Assembly: GCF_009765875.1 (NCBI RefSeq)
Contig: NZ_LMUP01000005.1
Span: 112,719 to 176,718 of the forward strand
Length of the DNA stretch: 64,000 bases
Origin: Pedobacter sp. L105
GTDB taxonomy: Bacteria > Bacteroidota > Bacteroidia > Sphingobacteriales > Sphingobacteriaceae
Direction: 5' to 3'
A model generated the notes under the pieces. That model did no database searches. It was not told the origin of the DNA and saw only the letters and a program-made list of their open reading frames with translations. Numbering within the stretch: the first letter of the stretch is position 1; every line of letters starts with the position of its first letter. Positions 16,795-24,110 of the stretch are shown here, one piece after another. The position numbers and the translations under genes are program-made.

Positions 16795-17078
16795 ACTACC
16801 TTCCGACCGTATTTTTAAGAAAAGCGGCTGATGATGTGCGCCTCTTGCCTTCCCACCTGAGTCTGGTGATGGCTATTTTTTATTTCCGGGATGATAATAC
16901 ACCGGGTGCACCAACACGCATCAGTCGCAGTAAGCTGATGCGCTTTTCCCGCATCCGGTCTATCGTTACCTATCACAAATGTTTAAAGGAACTGATCAGT
17001 TTCGGGTACATCAATTATGTGCCTTCTTACCATCCTACAAATGCCAGTTTAATCTGGCTGTTAAATGAAACGGAGTAA
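16791..17078 (+). CDS. Small winged-helix-like protein of the mobilization operon
   Basis: 95 residues, starting within the stop of the HTH gene. The pattern RISRSKLMRFSRIRSIVTYH, KCLKELISFGYINYVPSYHP reads as a winged-helix DNA-binding unit (recognition helix then wing). It is probably a regulator of transfer or replication genes of the element; the exact role is unknown. It is followed by about 210 bp of structured non-coding DNA before mobC. Confidence 0.7.
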   Translation: MNYLPTVFLRKAADDVRLLPSHLSLVMAIFYFRDDNTPGAPTRISRSKLMRFSRIRSIVTYHKCLKELISFGYINYVPSYHPTNASLIWLLNETE

Positions 17079-17099
17079 TCCGGTACTGCTTAAATAAGA

Positions 17100-17157
17100 G
17101 GATTATAGAAAGTTTATGGAAGTCAATTATAGGAAGTCTGGCGACTTTCTATAATCC
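17100..17157. repeat. Inverted repeat upstream of mobC
   Basis: GGATTATAGAAAGT (17100-17113) and ACTTTCTATAATCC (17144-17157), 14-bp perfect arms separated by 30 bp that contain a further AAGTC/GACTT pair. Relaxase or accessory-protein binding site, or a terminator of the wHTH gene without a T run. Confidence 0.6.
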
Positions 17158-17176
17158 CCTTGCCTATAAGAATTGA

Positions 17177-17251
17177 GGGAGCAAGTGTGTGTTTTTGTTA
17201 CACAAAAACCTGTCCGGGGGAAGACCCGGACAGAACTTGCTTTGTGCTCCC
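17177..17251 (+). other. Candidate origin of transfer (oriT)
   Basis: Three nested stems in 75 bp directly before mobC: GTTTTTGT/ACAAAAAC (17191-17198, 17202-17209), CTGTCCGGG/CCCGGACAG (17210-17218, 17225-17233), and an outer closure of GGGAGC and GCAAGT (17177-17186) with ACTTGC (17235-17240) and GCTCCC (17246-17251). GC-rich hairpins in an AT-rich stretch next to mobC/mobA are the usual setting of oriT. The nick site cannot be assigned. Confidence 0.5.
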
Positions 17252-17291
17252 GATGGTCGCAAAAAGTGAAGAAAGAAAGGAAGGAAACAAA

Positions 17292-17666
17292 ATGGAAACC
17301 GTAAGAAAATATGACAGGTTACACAACTCAAAAGGCGGTCGTCCTTTAAAAGCAGTGAAAAGGGAAAATGATATTCGGGTCAGGCTAACGCAAACCGAAC
17401 ATTTTTTGATCAGTGAAAAAGCGAAAAAAGCAGGGATGACCATTAGTGAATGGTTTAGGCGTTCAGCAGTAAAAGGTAAAGTTTTAGTAAGGGTCAGCAC
17501 GGAAGATTTGAAGGTCTTGCGAACACTGTCAGGGATGGCTAACAACTTAAACCAATTGACCAAGTTAGCCCACCAACAGGGATTTCTGGTTGTTCAGCGC
17601 AAATGCCGGGAACTCCTTTCTGATATTGATGATACTTTAAAAAAACTGAGCAGGGATGATTGGTAA
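17292..17666 (+). CDS. mobC: MobC-like relaxosome accessory protein
   Basis: I place the start at ATG 17292 (METVRKYDRL), because the open frame back to 17160 crosses the structured oriT region and has no family likeness. The 124 residues contain a ribbon-helix-helix-like part (IRVRLTQTEHFLISEKAKKA, MTISEWFRRSAVKGKV) and the MobC-typical GMANNLNQLTKLAHQQGF. It binds oriT next to the relaxase and helps strand separation. It overlaps mobA by 11 bp, the usual coupled arrangement. Confidence 0.9.
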   Translation: METVRKYDRLHNSKGGRPLKAVKRENDIRVRLTQTEHFLISEKAKKAGMTISEWFRRSAVKGKVLVRVSTEDLKVLRTLSGMANNLNQLTKLAHQQGFLVVQRKCRELLSDIDDTLKKLSRDDW

Positions 17667-18606
17667 GGTAGTGATCGGGAAAAGCTTTGGCGGGTGCGTG
17701 AGGTATGTTGTACAGAAACAGGATGCACAGGTATTGTATGGTGAAGGGTTACGGATAGAGAATACCGATACCATGACACACGACTTGAATATGCAAAGAA
17801 AAATTAATCCTGCATTGGGAAGAGCAGTCGGCCATATCTCTCTGAATTGGAGTCCAAACGATAAAGACAAATTGACCCCCGAAATTATGCTTGCCACCGC
17901 CCTGGAATATCTGGCTAAAATGAAGATTAAAGATACACAGGTTTTAATCGTTCAGCACAAAGACCGAAACCACCCGCACCTGCATATTATCTATAACAGG
18001 GTCAACAACGAGGGTAAAACCGTATCAGACCAATATCAGTACAAAAGGAATTTACAGGTCTGTAAGGAATTGACGGTGAGTCAGGGTTTTCATCTGGCTA
18101 CAGGAAAGGCGCAGGTAAACCGGGAACAGCTAAAAGGCGCAGATAAAACTAAATACCAGTTGTACGATATGATCTGTAAGGCAATCCCTACGGCTAAGAA
18201 TTGGGAACAGTTTGAAAAGATACTGGCAAAGGACAATGTCTCTATGCAATTTAAGTACAAAGGCACGACAGATCAGGTCCAGGGGGTATCTTTTGGTTTA
18301 AACGGACAGACCTTTAAAGGTTCAGAGATTGACCGCTCCTTCAGTTTCGGTAAATTGGATGCAAGGTTAAATCTTGGACAGCAGATCAGCACAGAAGTAT
18401 CAAGAGGTAAGCATTACGAAAAAGGAGAAATAAACAGAGCTGTTTATACTCCTAATCATGACGGGAACCAAACTTCAGTGGTATCCTCGATACTAAAGGA
18501 GTTATTGACCCCCGGTTATGTTGCTCCCGATTATGGGGCACCAATTCCGAGAAAAAAGAAAAAGAAGAAAAAAGGCAGGTATCCTGAGGTGGTTATAAGC
18601 CGATAA
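17656..18606 (+). CDS. mobA: MobA-type relaxase (mobilization nuclease)
   Basis: 316 residues. The N-terminal relaxase domain (about 1-200) shows the signature of MobP-class Bacteroidota relaxases: GKSFGGCVRYVV near the N-terminus, and the three-histidine metal site in HKDRNHPHLHIIYNRV (about residue 105). The catalytic Tyr candidates are Y17 and Y29. The protein nicks oriT and leads single-strand transfer using a helper secretion system. The C-terminal tail is basic and low-complexity (RKKKKKKKGRYPEV). It is shorter than many relaxases, but all visible motifs are intact. Confidence 0.93.
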   Translation: MIGKVVIGKSFGGCVRYVVQKQDAQVLYGEGLRIENTDTMTHDLNMQRKINPALGRAVGHISLNWSPNDKDKLTPEIMLATALEYLAKMKIKDTQVLIVQHKDRNHPHLHIIYNRVNNEGKTVSDQYQYKRNLQVCKELTVSQGFHLATGKAQVNREQLKGADKTKYQLYDMICKAIPTAKNWEQFEKILAKDNVSMQFKYKGTTDQVQGVSFGLNGQTFKGSEIDRSFSFGKLDARLNLGQQISTEVSRGKHYEKGEINRAVYTPNHDGNQTSVVSSILKELLTPGYVAPDYGAPIPRKKKKKKKGRYPEVVISR

Positions 18607-18624
18607 ACAATTAATCGATTAATT

Positions 18625-19227
18625 ATGGAAAATGCAGAAGAAAAAATGGAGGCAATGGAACAGGCAATTGACAGCTTTATTCCTAAAATGCAGGAAATGC
18701 AAACTGCCATAGCCGAACAGGCAAAAGTGAAAACCCCGGACTTTAAAGAGGATTTTGATAAAATCATTCAATTCAGTCAGAAAACTAGTGACGTTATAAA
18801 TAAGAATCTAACACATTTTAAGGAATCCGTTAATGTCCTGATCGACGTGATACAGTCTATACCCAAACAGGAGCCCATACTGCATCATCACCACTTTGAT
18901 ATCAAATCAAAATTTTTTGTCATCAGTTTTGTCATTATGCTTTTAACCGTTGCAGTATCAACAGGCTTAGCGGTCAGTTTTGGTATTGGGTATAGGGAAC
19001 GTTACCATGAGGCAACATCCTATTCTATTGTCAGAGCTTTTTATCCAGAAGTTGCCAAGTACGTGGATAATGCCTACAGCGCCAATGCAGAAGAGATCAT
19101 CCGGGAAGCCGAAATAAGGATTGAAGAACAAAAGACCTTATCCTCTGAGAATTATGAAAAGACGATTGATAAACGAGATACGAAACGGGTTAAAGATCAG
19201 ATGAAGAGCAAAAGAAAAAAGAAATAG
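18625..19227 (+). CDS. Mobilization-associated membrane protein with coiled coil
   Basis: 200 residues. The N-terminal half is helical and acidic (ENAEEKMEAMEQAIDSFIPK), followed by a His cluster (LHHHHFD) and one membrane helix (FFVISFVIMLLTVAVSTGLA, about residues 92-112). A second coiled segment and a Lys-rich tail (KSRKRKK-like end) follow. It begins 18 bp after mobA, a position commonly held by membrane accessory proteins of Bacteroidota mobilization operons. It may anchor the relaxosome near a helper coupling protein; this is inferred. Confidence 0.75.
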   Translation: MENAEEKMEAMEQAIDSFIPKMQEMQTAIAEQAKVKTPDFKEDFDKIIQFSQKTSDVINKNLTHFKESVNVLIDVIQSIPKQEPILHHHHFDIKSKFFVISFVIMLLTVAVSTGLAVSFGIGYRERYHEATSYSIVRAFYPEVAKYVDNAYSANAEEIIREAEIRIEEQKTLSSENYEKTIDKRDTKRVKDQMKSKRKKK

Positions 19228-19238
19228 AGTCAGCCCCT

Positions 19239-19280
19239 CCCGCATTTGCGGCCTGCGAAACCCGAAGGGGTTTCGCTTTG
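19239..19280 (+). terminator. Double hairpin terminator of the mobilization operon
   Basis: CCGCA-TT-TGCGG (19240-19251) followed by GCGAAACCC-GAAG-GGGTTTCGC (19255-19263 / 19268-19276) and a T-rich stretch. The second stem is the likely terminator. The rest of 19228-19443 is AT-rich with no further feature. Confidence 0.65.
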
Positions 19281-19443
19281 GCTTTTACGGAAAAAGCACA
19301 TTCTATTACCTATTTTTATGGTAATGTTAAATCAGTGGTTTTAAACTAAATTTCGTGCAAATTGCTTTAAGACAGGTTAAATAATCTAAAAATATCATTG
19401 ACTTAAAAAAAGAATCTTAGTTTTATAAATCTATACTTTATTT

Positions 19444-20172
19444 ATGAGTGAAAATCACACTTTTGTCCTGCAGCAAGTTATTGATGACCTTCTTAATTGT
19501 AACAATTCCCTTGAATCACCTTTATTAAAGCTGAATTATTTTGCCAGACTAATTAAAAATGAAGAATTAATACAATATACTAACTTAGAGATCAATGGAT
19601 ATAAAGGAACTGAGCTTCCTTCTTATCGAAAAACTGTTGCTACTCTGAATGTCAAACTTCAAGCTTGGCACAATTTCCATGTTAAAGAATTGCCAATATC
19701 CATGTTAGATAAGCCTCTAATTGAAAAATTAAGTTTCTTTGACATCCATGACGGGATAAAAGTTTTGGAAAATACAGCCTTAAAAGCCCATAAGAACGAA
19801 TCACCGTTATTAATTTCAGAATTACCTATGGAATTACTTGCATTTTTGCAACCTGCGGCGGCCAAACTTTATAAAACTGATGTGGAATTACAGGTTATTA
19901 GTGCTTGGATATCTGCTAACTCTAATATAATCATACAAATACTAAGTACCGTTAGATCAAAATTGCTAGCGTTTACTATGGAGATTGCAGATCATTTTGG
20001 TTATAATATTGAGATTTCTTCCTTCAAAAAACAAGAAATATCAAATAATAACACAATAAATAATTTCATCAGAACGGAAATTATTAATAACGGAAATGGC
20101 AATATCAATAATACAGGTGATGATACAAACTTAGTGGCCGAAATAACTTTAAAATCTGGTAAAAAGGAATAA
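19444..20172 (+). CDS. AbiTii-like protein A
   Basis: 242 residues. The N-terminal 90 residues match the AbiTii domain pattern: VIDDLLNCNNSLESPLLKLN, YFARLIKNEELIQYTNLEIN, GYKG, LPSYR. The C-terminus has a short Asn/Gly motif, TEIINNGNGNINNTGDDTN, followed by a beta strand. AbiTii domains are named after lactococcal abortive-infection proteins and occur in phage-defence loci. The protein is paralogous to and convergent with the next gene (20 bp between stops) and lacks that protein's C-terminal extension. The exact biochemical activity of this domain is unknown to me. AT-rich, recently acquired by appearance. Confidence 0.7.
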   Translation: MSENHTFVLQQVIDDLLNCNNSLESPLLKLNYFARLIKNEELIQYTNLEINGYKGTELPSYRKTVATLNVKLQAWHNFHVKELPISMLDKPLIEKLSFFDIHDGIKVLENTALKAHKNESPLLISELPMELLAFLQPAAAKLYKTDVELQVISAWISANSNIIIQILSTVRSKLLAFTMEIADHFGYNIEISSFKKQEISNNNTINNFIRTEIINNGNGNINNTGDDTNLVAEITLKSGKKE

Positions 20173-20192
20173 TACTCTAGTCTTAATATAAA

Positions 20193-21098
20193 TTATGATC
20201 CATAATATGCCTTGAGTGCTTCCGCTAATAAAGTACCGGCTGCTCCTATCCCAATCTTCCAAGTACTATCTAAAGATTTAGCTAACATTTTTTGAAACCA
20301 ACTATTTACTTTAACTCCAAAACCATTTTCAGTAGGTTCCTCTGTATCGATAACGCTCATAAGTTCCGTTACATCTTCTTTTACAACCCCATTTTCTTGC
20401 AACGTTTTCTCTAATAAATCCTTGTTACCTTTTGTGATACTAATAGTAGCACTTATTTTAGTGTTATCTCCGGAATTTATAATATTCCCATCACCATTGT
20501 TATTTATTGTACTATTCATAATATTATTAATTACTGATTGTTTGGCTTTTAAATCCTGAATCTCCGTCACATGACCAAACTTATTTTCAAGCTCTAGCAT
20601 GAAATCTAATAATTTCGAACGCACATTTGAAATTATGTCAGTTAAAAATGAAGCAGGCATTTCTAAATTTACACTTAATATTTGAAAATAAAAGTTGCCT
20701 TGAGATTGTATAGATTTTTCCAAAAATAATTTCGCATGTGCATTGACGCTTATCTTTATTCCTTTTTGAGTAATGAATCTTTCAACTGATGAAATACTTT
20801 CCTTCAACTCAATTGCAGTAAGAGTTTCCACCTCAGTTTTACTTAAATGTGCCACGGGAATTGTTGTATTGGTAACTTTCATCTTTCCATTCAAATAATT
20901 ACCCATTAACATACCATAAGTCTTCCTATAATCAGGTAAAACATGCTCATTTTCATAGCCGTTTAATTCTCCATTCACCCAATTTATGAGATTTTCGCTA
21001 CCTATTCTGGATGCTAGAACTTTTGTTTTTAGTAGTGGACTAGATATTGGTTTATCAAAGTCCATTAACTCATTTATAATGTCACTAATTAACTTCAT
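20193..21098 (-). CDS. AbiTii-like protein B with C-terminal extension
   Basis: 301 residues, paralogue of the preceding gene: IINELMDFDKPISSPLLKTK, VLASRIGSENLINWVNGELN, GYEN, LPDYRKTYG. The same Asn/Gly motif occurs (STINNNGDGNIINSGDNTK) and is followed by a further 85 residues ending in a hydrophobic Gly/Ala helix (IGIGAAGTLLAEALKAYYG) that could insert into membranes or pack against a partner. The convergent paralogue arrangement is unusual. A defence role is inferred from the domain and from its place as island cargo. Confidence 0.72.
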   Translation of the reverse strand: MKLISDIINELMDFDKPISSPLLKTKVLASRIGSENLINWVNGELNGYENEHVLPDYRKTYGMLMGNYLNGKMKVTNTTIPVAHLSKTEVETLTAIELKESISSVERFITQKGIKISVNAHAKLFLEKSIQSQGNFYFQILSVNLEMPASFLTDIISNVRSKLLDFMLELENKFGHVTEIQDLKAKQSVINNIMNSTINNNGDGNIINSGDNTKISATISITKGNKDLLEKTLQENGVVKEDVTELMSVIDTEEPTENGFGVKVNSWFQKMLAKSLDSTWKIGIGAAGTLLAEALKAYYGS

Positions 21099-21180
21099 AC
21101 AAATTATCTGATTAAATGATGGTTATTTTAATTTAAAAAATTAATCATAGCAAGTTACATTCTTTTTTATCTTGCGGCTC

Positions 21181-21283
21181 CAGTATCTGCAATGCTCATC
21201 TTGTTTAACTTTAATCTTGAAGAAGATAAAGAACACTTTTAGTTGGCTTACATATTTGAACGAGTCAAATATAGAGTTCCGGT
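21181..21283 (+). pseudogene. Decayed copy of the integrase promoter and 5' end
   Basis: Aligned to 9857-9961, this segment is about 75-80 percent identical by eye: CAGTATCTGCAATGCT is exact, and TTTAACT, AGAAGAT and AACACTTTTAG are shared. The start codon ATG (9902) corresponds to ATA at 21226, and the frame is lost soon after. It is a relic of another integrase of the same family, indicating a second element or a duplication. Confidence 0.75.
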
Positions 21284-21324
21284 ACACGTTATCTTAAAAA
21301 TATGTAGCTTTAGTAAAAAATTAT

Positions 21325-21744
21325 ATGAAAACAAATGACTGGATAGACATTAACGATCAACGACCGGGACAAAATCAACAGGTTATGGTTTGTGACATTA
21401 ATGTTTTTGAAAGAGATATTTTACAAATCGTCACATATACTGGCAAAATTAATAATGAATGGCTTTATGGGATACTTGGTAAGACTGAAGTTCCATTAAA
21501 TTACTTCACGCATTGGATGCCCATAGATGTTGATTTGCCAAAAGAATCAGCTAAAAGCATGATCCAGCAATTTGAGGATGATTTAGCGATTAAAAATAGA
21601 GGAGAAACTTTAACAGTCACAGTTAATTTGGTATTGTCTGAAACTTTTATAGATAACGCTATCTTCAAAAGGGCAAAATATTCAAATTGGAATGTACATA
21701 AAGACATGTCAAAAAGGCCACTGTTAGTTTATACAATCAACTAA
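21325..21744 (+). CDS. DUF551-like domain protein
   Basis: 139 residues. The first 70 residues follow the DUF551 pattern seen in phage and accessory genes: WIDINDQRPGQNQQVMVCD at the start and YFTHWMPIDVDLP at its end (family form 'WI.v.d.lP ... VTHWMPLP'). About 65 further residues have no assigned domain (GETLTVTVNLVLSETFIDNA). No catalytic motif is known for DUF551. It is first of three co-directional cargo genes (21325, 21831, 22939). Confidence in the domain is moderate. Confidence 0.55.
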   Translation: MKTNDWIDINDQRPGQNQQVMVCDINVFERDILQIVTYTGKINNEWLYGILGKTEVPLNYFTHWMPIDVDLPKESAKSMIQQFEDDLAIKNRGETLTVTVNLVLSETFIDNAIFKRAKYSNWNVHKDMSKRPLLVYTIN

Positions 21745-21830
21745 AGAAATAAACCTCGTCTACTTCAAACTACATATCTAATGATGTGCTAATCACCAGT
21801 AATCTTATATAATTTAACCATAAATGTGTA

Positions 21831-22844
21831 ATGGCAGAAAAAGTAATTATTAGATCATCTAATATCGATAAGCATGGAGACTTTGTTCCTTTGGAACAAA
21901 TGAAGCAATATGTTGAATCTGTAAATGGTATTTTAAAAATTCGTTATTTGGCAAATCATCGGAGAGATATACCACCTATCGGATATTTTGATAATGGCGA
22001 AATTTTCAAAGAGAATAATTCTTACCACGTAATGGTTGAGCCCATCGTATTTCTGAACCGGAACCAAGCCGTATGGAATAAGAATTTTATTATCGAAGAT
22101 TCAGGTGCTCCCCTATCTTATGTAAAGAGGAATGACGAAGAAATAAACGAAATTCAGATTTCATTGGACAAAAATAATTTTAACAGTTTTGAAGCCTTTA
22201 ACGAGGTAGGAAGAAAGCTATACGATATACATGATAAACAGATAAAACTTGAGCCTAAAATGCGTAAAGGTTTACTACCTGATCCACAAGTAGTAATTAC
22301 TCTTGCCCACTATTATTTTATCTTATACCCATTGTTAAAGCCAATTTTAAAAAGAATTGGCGACAAGATAGCAGACGACATTGCGGATGACCTTTATAAG
22401 GCAAGCAAAGCAAAAGCAAAGAAACTTGTAAATTCGCTCTCAGACTCGATTAAATTGATAAGAGAGGACATCATTCCGAAAAACAAGGTTTTACAAACTA
22501 TTTTTGAAATCCCTGGTGATCCATATATTGAACTTCATATTAAGTCAGACGATTCAAATAAAATTATAAAAGCTATCACGCCTAACAAACTGCTTAAAGT
22601 TCATCAACAGGTAAAAGATTTACAAAAAAATATTGATATTTCTGAAATATGCTTTGTTTACAATATCAAAAATAAGTGGGAATTTAGTTTTTTAATTAGT
22701 AAAACTGGGCAAGTTATTGGTACCAAAATAGCTTTTGAAAAAAGAGACAAATTAATAAATAGAATTAATTTAAGCCCAACAAAGGCATTTAGTGTAGGGC
22801 TCGAAGGAGTAAAACATGGAACCCAAAAGCGACGGGAAAGCTAA
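21831..22844 (+). CDS. Unknown island cargo protein, 337 residues
   Basis: Not recognised. The N-terminal part (SSNIDKHGDFVPLEQMKQYV, NHRRDIPPIGYFDNGEIF) vaguely resembles the beta-barrel of phage prohead proteases ('D..GD' and 'H...P.G'), but the catalytic layout is not convincing. The middle has a hydrophobic helix (VVITLAHYYFILYPLLKPIL, about residues 154-173) and then a long amphipathic helical stretch (IGDKIADDIADDLYKASKAK). The C-terminal part is alpha/beta. It starts 86 bp after the DUF551-like gene. A membrane-linked effector is possible but unsupported by motifs. Confidence 0.65.
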   Translation: MAEKVIIRSSNIDKHGDFVPLEQMKQYVESVNGILKIRYLANHRRDIPPIGYFDNGEIFKENNSYHVMVEPIVFLNRNQAVWNKNFIIEDSGAPLSYVKRNDEEINEIQISLDKNNFNSFEAFNEVGRKLYDIHDKQIKLEPKMRKGLLPDPQVVITLAHYYFILYPLLKPILKRIGDKIADDIADDLYKASKAKAKKLVNSLSDSIKLIREDIIPKNKVLQTIFEIPGDPYIELHIKSDDSNKIIKAITPNKLLKVHQQVKDLQKNIDISEICFVYNIKNKWEFSFLISKTGQVIGTKIAFEKRDKLINRINLSPTKAFSVGLEGVKHGTQKRRES

Positions 22845-22938
22845 AATTCAAACGCAATTATAAATTATTATTACAAGTTTAAATCTTGTTAAAAATAAAA
22901 TCTGTGAAAAATTATATGTTTTATTATTTTTAAAGTAG

Positions 22939-23667
22939 ATGGTAAAAAATAGTATTTTATTAAAAGCAAAGGATTTTAAATATCCTACGAAATTAGAATT
23001 GCAGAGAATAAAGACTGACAAGCCAAAAATAAAAAGGTTCACTTTTCCTTATATTAATGAGGTGGATGAGCTTTTAATTGAAAAAAAATCATTGGAAGAT
23101 GTTGCAAGGAAAAGCCAATTACATTGGTGGAATCAATGCCTTGTCAATAGGTTAGGCAATTTAGATCACTCGTTTACACATGCTCTAGTTCATTATAATA
23201 GGGGTTTGCCGGATGATGTTAAGGTTTATGCAAACGATGACTATATCAATAGAGTTCAATTTGGTTATTATGGCGAGACATACTTTTATTTCTTTGTAAG
23301 TGTCCGCGATACCATAGCGCAACTCATAAACATTTATTCTAAAGCAGGCTTTGAGGAACACCAAATTTATTTAAATGATAAATTCTTCAAAAAAATAAAT
23401 GAAGTAGATTTACGTAAGTGTCTTGAAAATTTTGTAAAAACAACAACTGAAATTGTAAATATCAGAAATGGTTTGGCTCATAGATATTTATTAACGCATC
23501 ATGATAACAGGCCTACTATAAAAATTCAGAATGGTAATCCAACCTACAATGCGGGCACTGGAACATACATTAAATCTAGTGAACTACTAACCGAAATCAA
23601 AAAATCTTTCGACCATCTGGCCAAATTTGTAGACGAGCTCGATATAATCTTTCAACCAAATAGTTAA
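22939..23667 (+). CDS. HEPN-domain protein (Cthe_2314-like)
   Basis: 242 residues, mainly helical. The HEPN catalytic motif is explicit: EIVNIRNGLAHR (about residues 174-185), with R-N followed by His at the Rx4H spacing typical of metal-independent RNases in toxins, Abi systems and CRISPR effectors. Upstream helices (HWWNQCLVNRLGNLDHSFTH, VSVRDTIAQLINIYSKAGF) resemble the Cthe_2314 HEPN group. It is the last island gene before attR, about 190 bp from it. A role as RNA-cleaving effector of phage defence is inferred from the motif and location. Confidence 0.72.
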   Translation: MVKNSILLKAKDFKYPTKLELQRIKTDKPKIKRFTFPYINEVDELLIEKKSLEDVARKSQLHWWNQCLVNRLGNLDHSFTHALVHYNRGLPDDVKVYANDDYINRVQFGYYGETYFYFFVSVRDTIAQLINIYSKAGFEEHQIYLNDKFFKKINEVDLRKCLENFVKTTTEIVNIRNGLAHRYLLTHHDNRPTIKIQNGNPTYNAGTGTYIKSSELLTEIKKSFDHLAKFVDELDIIFQPNS

Positions 23668-23779
23668 TTCTTTCTATTTTTATATTCATGTCCACCTCTT
23701 TAAGGTATATCATTTGCTTTTATCAGAAATATTGATTATATTAGTGTAATAGCATTTCAGCTATATTGTACTATGAAAT

Positions 23780-23801
23780 TAGTGAGTAATTCAGTGAGTC
23801 A
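23780..23801 (+). repeat. Integrase arm-type repeats, right end
   Basis: TAGTGAGTAA (23780-23789) and CAGTGAGTCA (23792-23801), the same motif and same 12-bp phase as at 9754-9775, located 60-80 bp inside attR. Confidence 0.6.
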
Positions 23802-23859
23802 CTAATCAAAATACTTGAAATAAACCGATTTAAAGGCTGTCAAGACACATATTTAAAGA

Positions 23860-23883
23860 CCCGTCCGGTCCGCATAATAAGTA
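23860..23883 (+). repeat. attR core repeat (24 bp)
   Basis: Identical to 9642-9665: the last 13 nt of tRNA-Asp and 11 nt of flank. Only this 3' fragment of the tRNA is present here. The stretch 23929-24110 beyond the terminator has no gene that I can support. Confidence 0.9.
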
Positions 23884-23894
23884 TCAAAACATTC

Positions 23895-23928
23895 AAAAAG
23901 CCTTTAATCACACGATTAAAGGCTTTTT
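23895..23928 (+). terminator. Terminator hairpin beside attR
   Basis: Perfect 15-bp stem (23895-23909 / 23914-23928) with loop ACAC and flanking A and T runs. It is a second copy of the tRNA-Asp terminator and is likely to act in both directions. Confidence 0.85.
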
Positions 23929-24110
23929 GATATACGGATTTCCCGAAATATTCAATTTTTCCCATACCAATCGTGCGTCAATTGAAGGGGATGCCTCTAC
24001 CCAGAAATATAGGGGTAAAATATTGATTTTTAGCCTAAACGATTTAACTTATAGTATTTACAATTCTATGTTTGCTTTTTACATGACTACTATCATAAGG
24101 TTAAAATCAT

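Larger units (their letters stand above)
9642..23883. mobile_element. Integrative mobilizable genomic island in tRNA-Asp (about 14.2 kb)
   Basis: The island is bounded by a 24-bp perfect direct repeat of the tRNA-Asp 3' end and flank (9642-9665 and 23860-23883). It carries an integrase next to attL, an XRE regulator, excisionase-like HTH and wHTH proteins, a candidate oriT, MobC, MobA relaxase and an accessory membrane protein, plus cargo. There are no type IV secretion genes, no TraG/VirD4 coupling protein and no replication initiator that I can recognise, so it would depend on a helper conjugative element. The right part (19300-23700) is clearly more AT-rich than the chromosome. No coordinate-level evidence shows that it is currently mobile. 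Confidence 0.85.

Noticed and set aside
17160..17291. N-terminal extension of MobC
   Set aside because: The open frame crosses the highly structured oriT-like segment and has no family likeness; ATG 17292 fits better.
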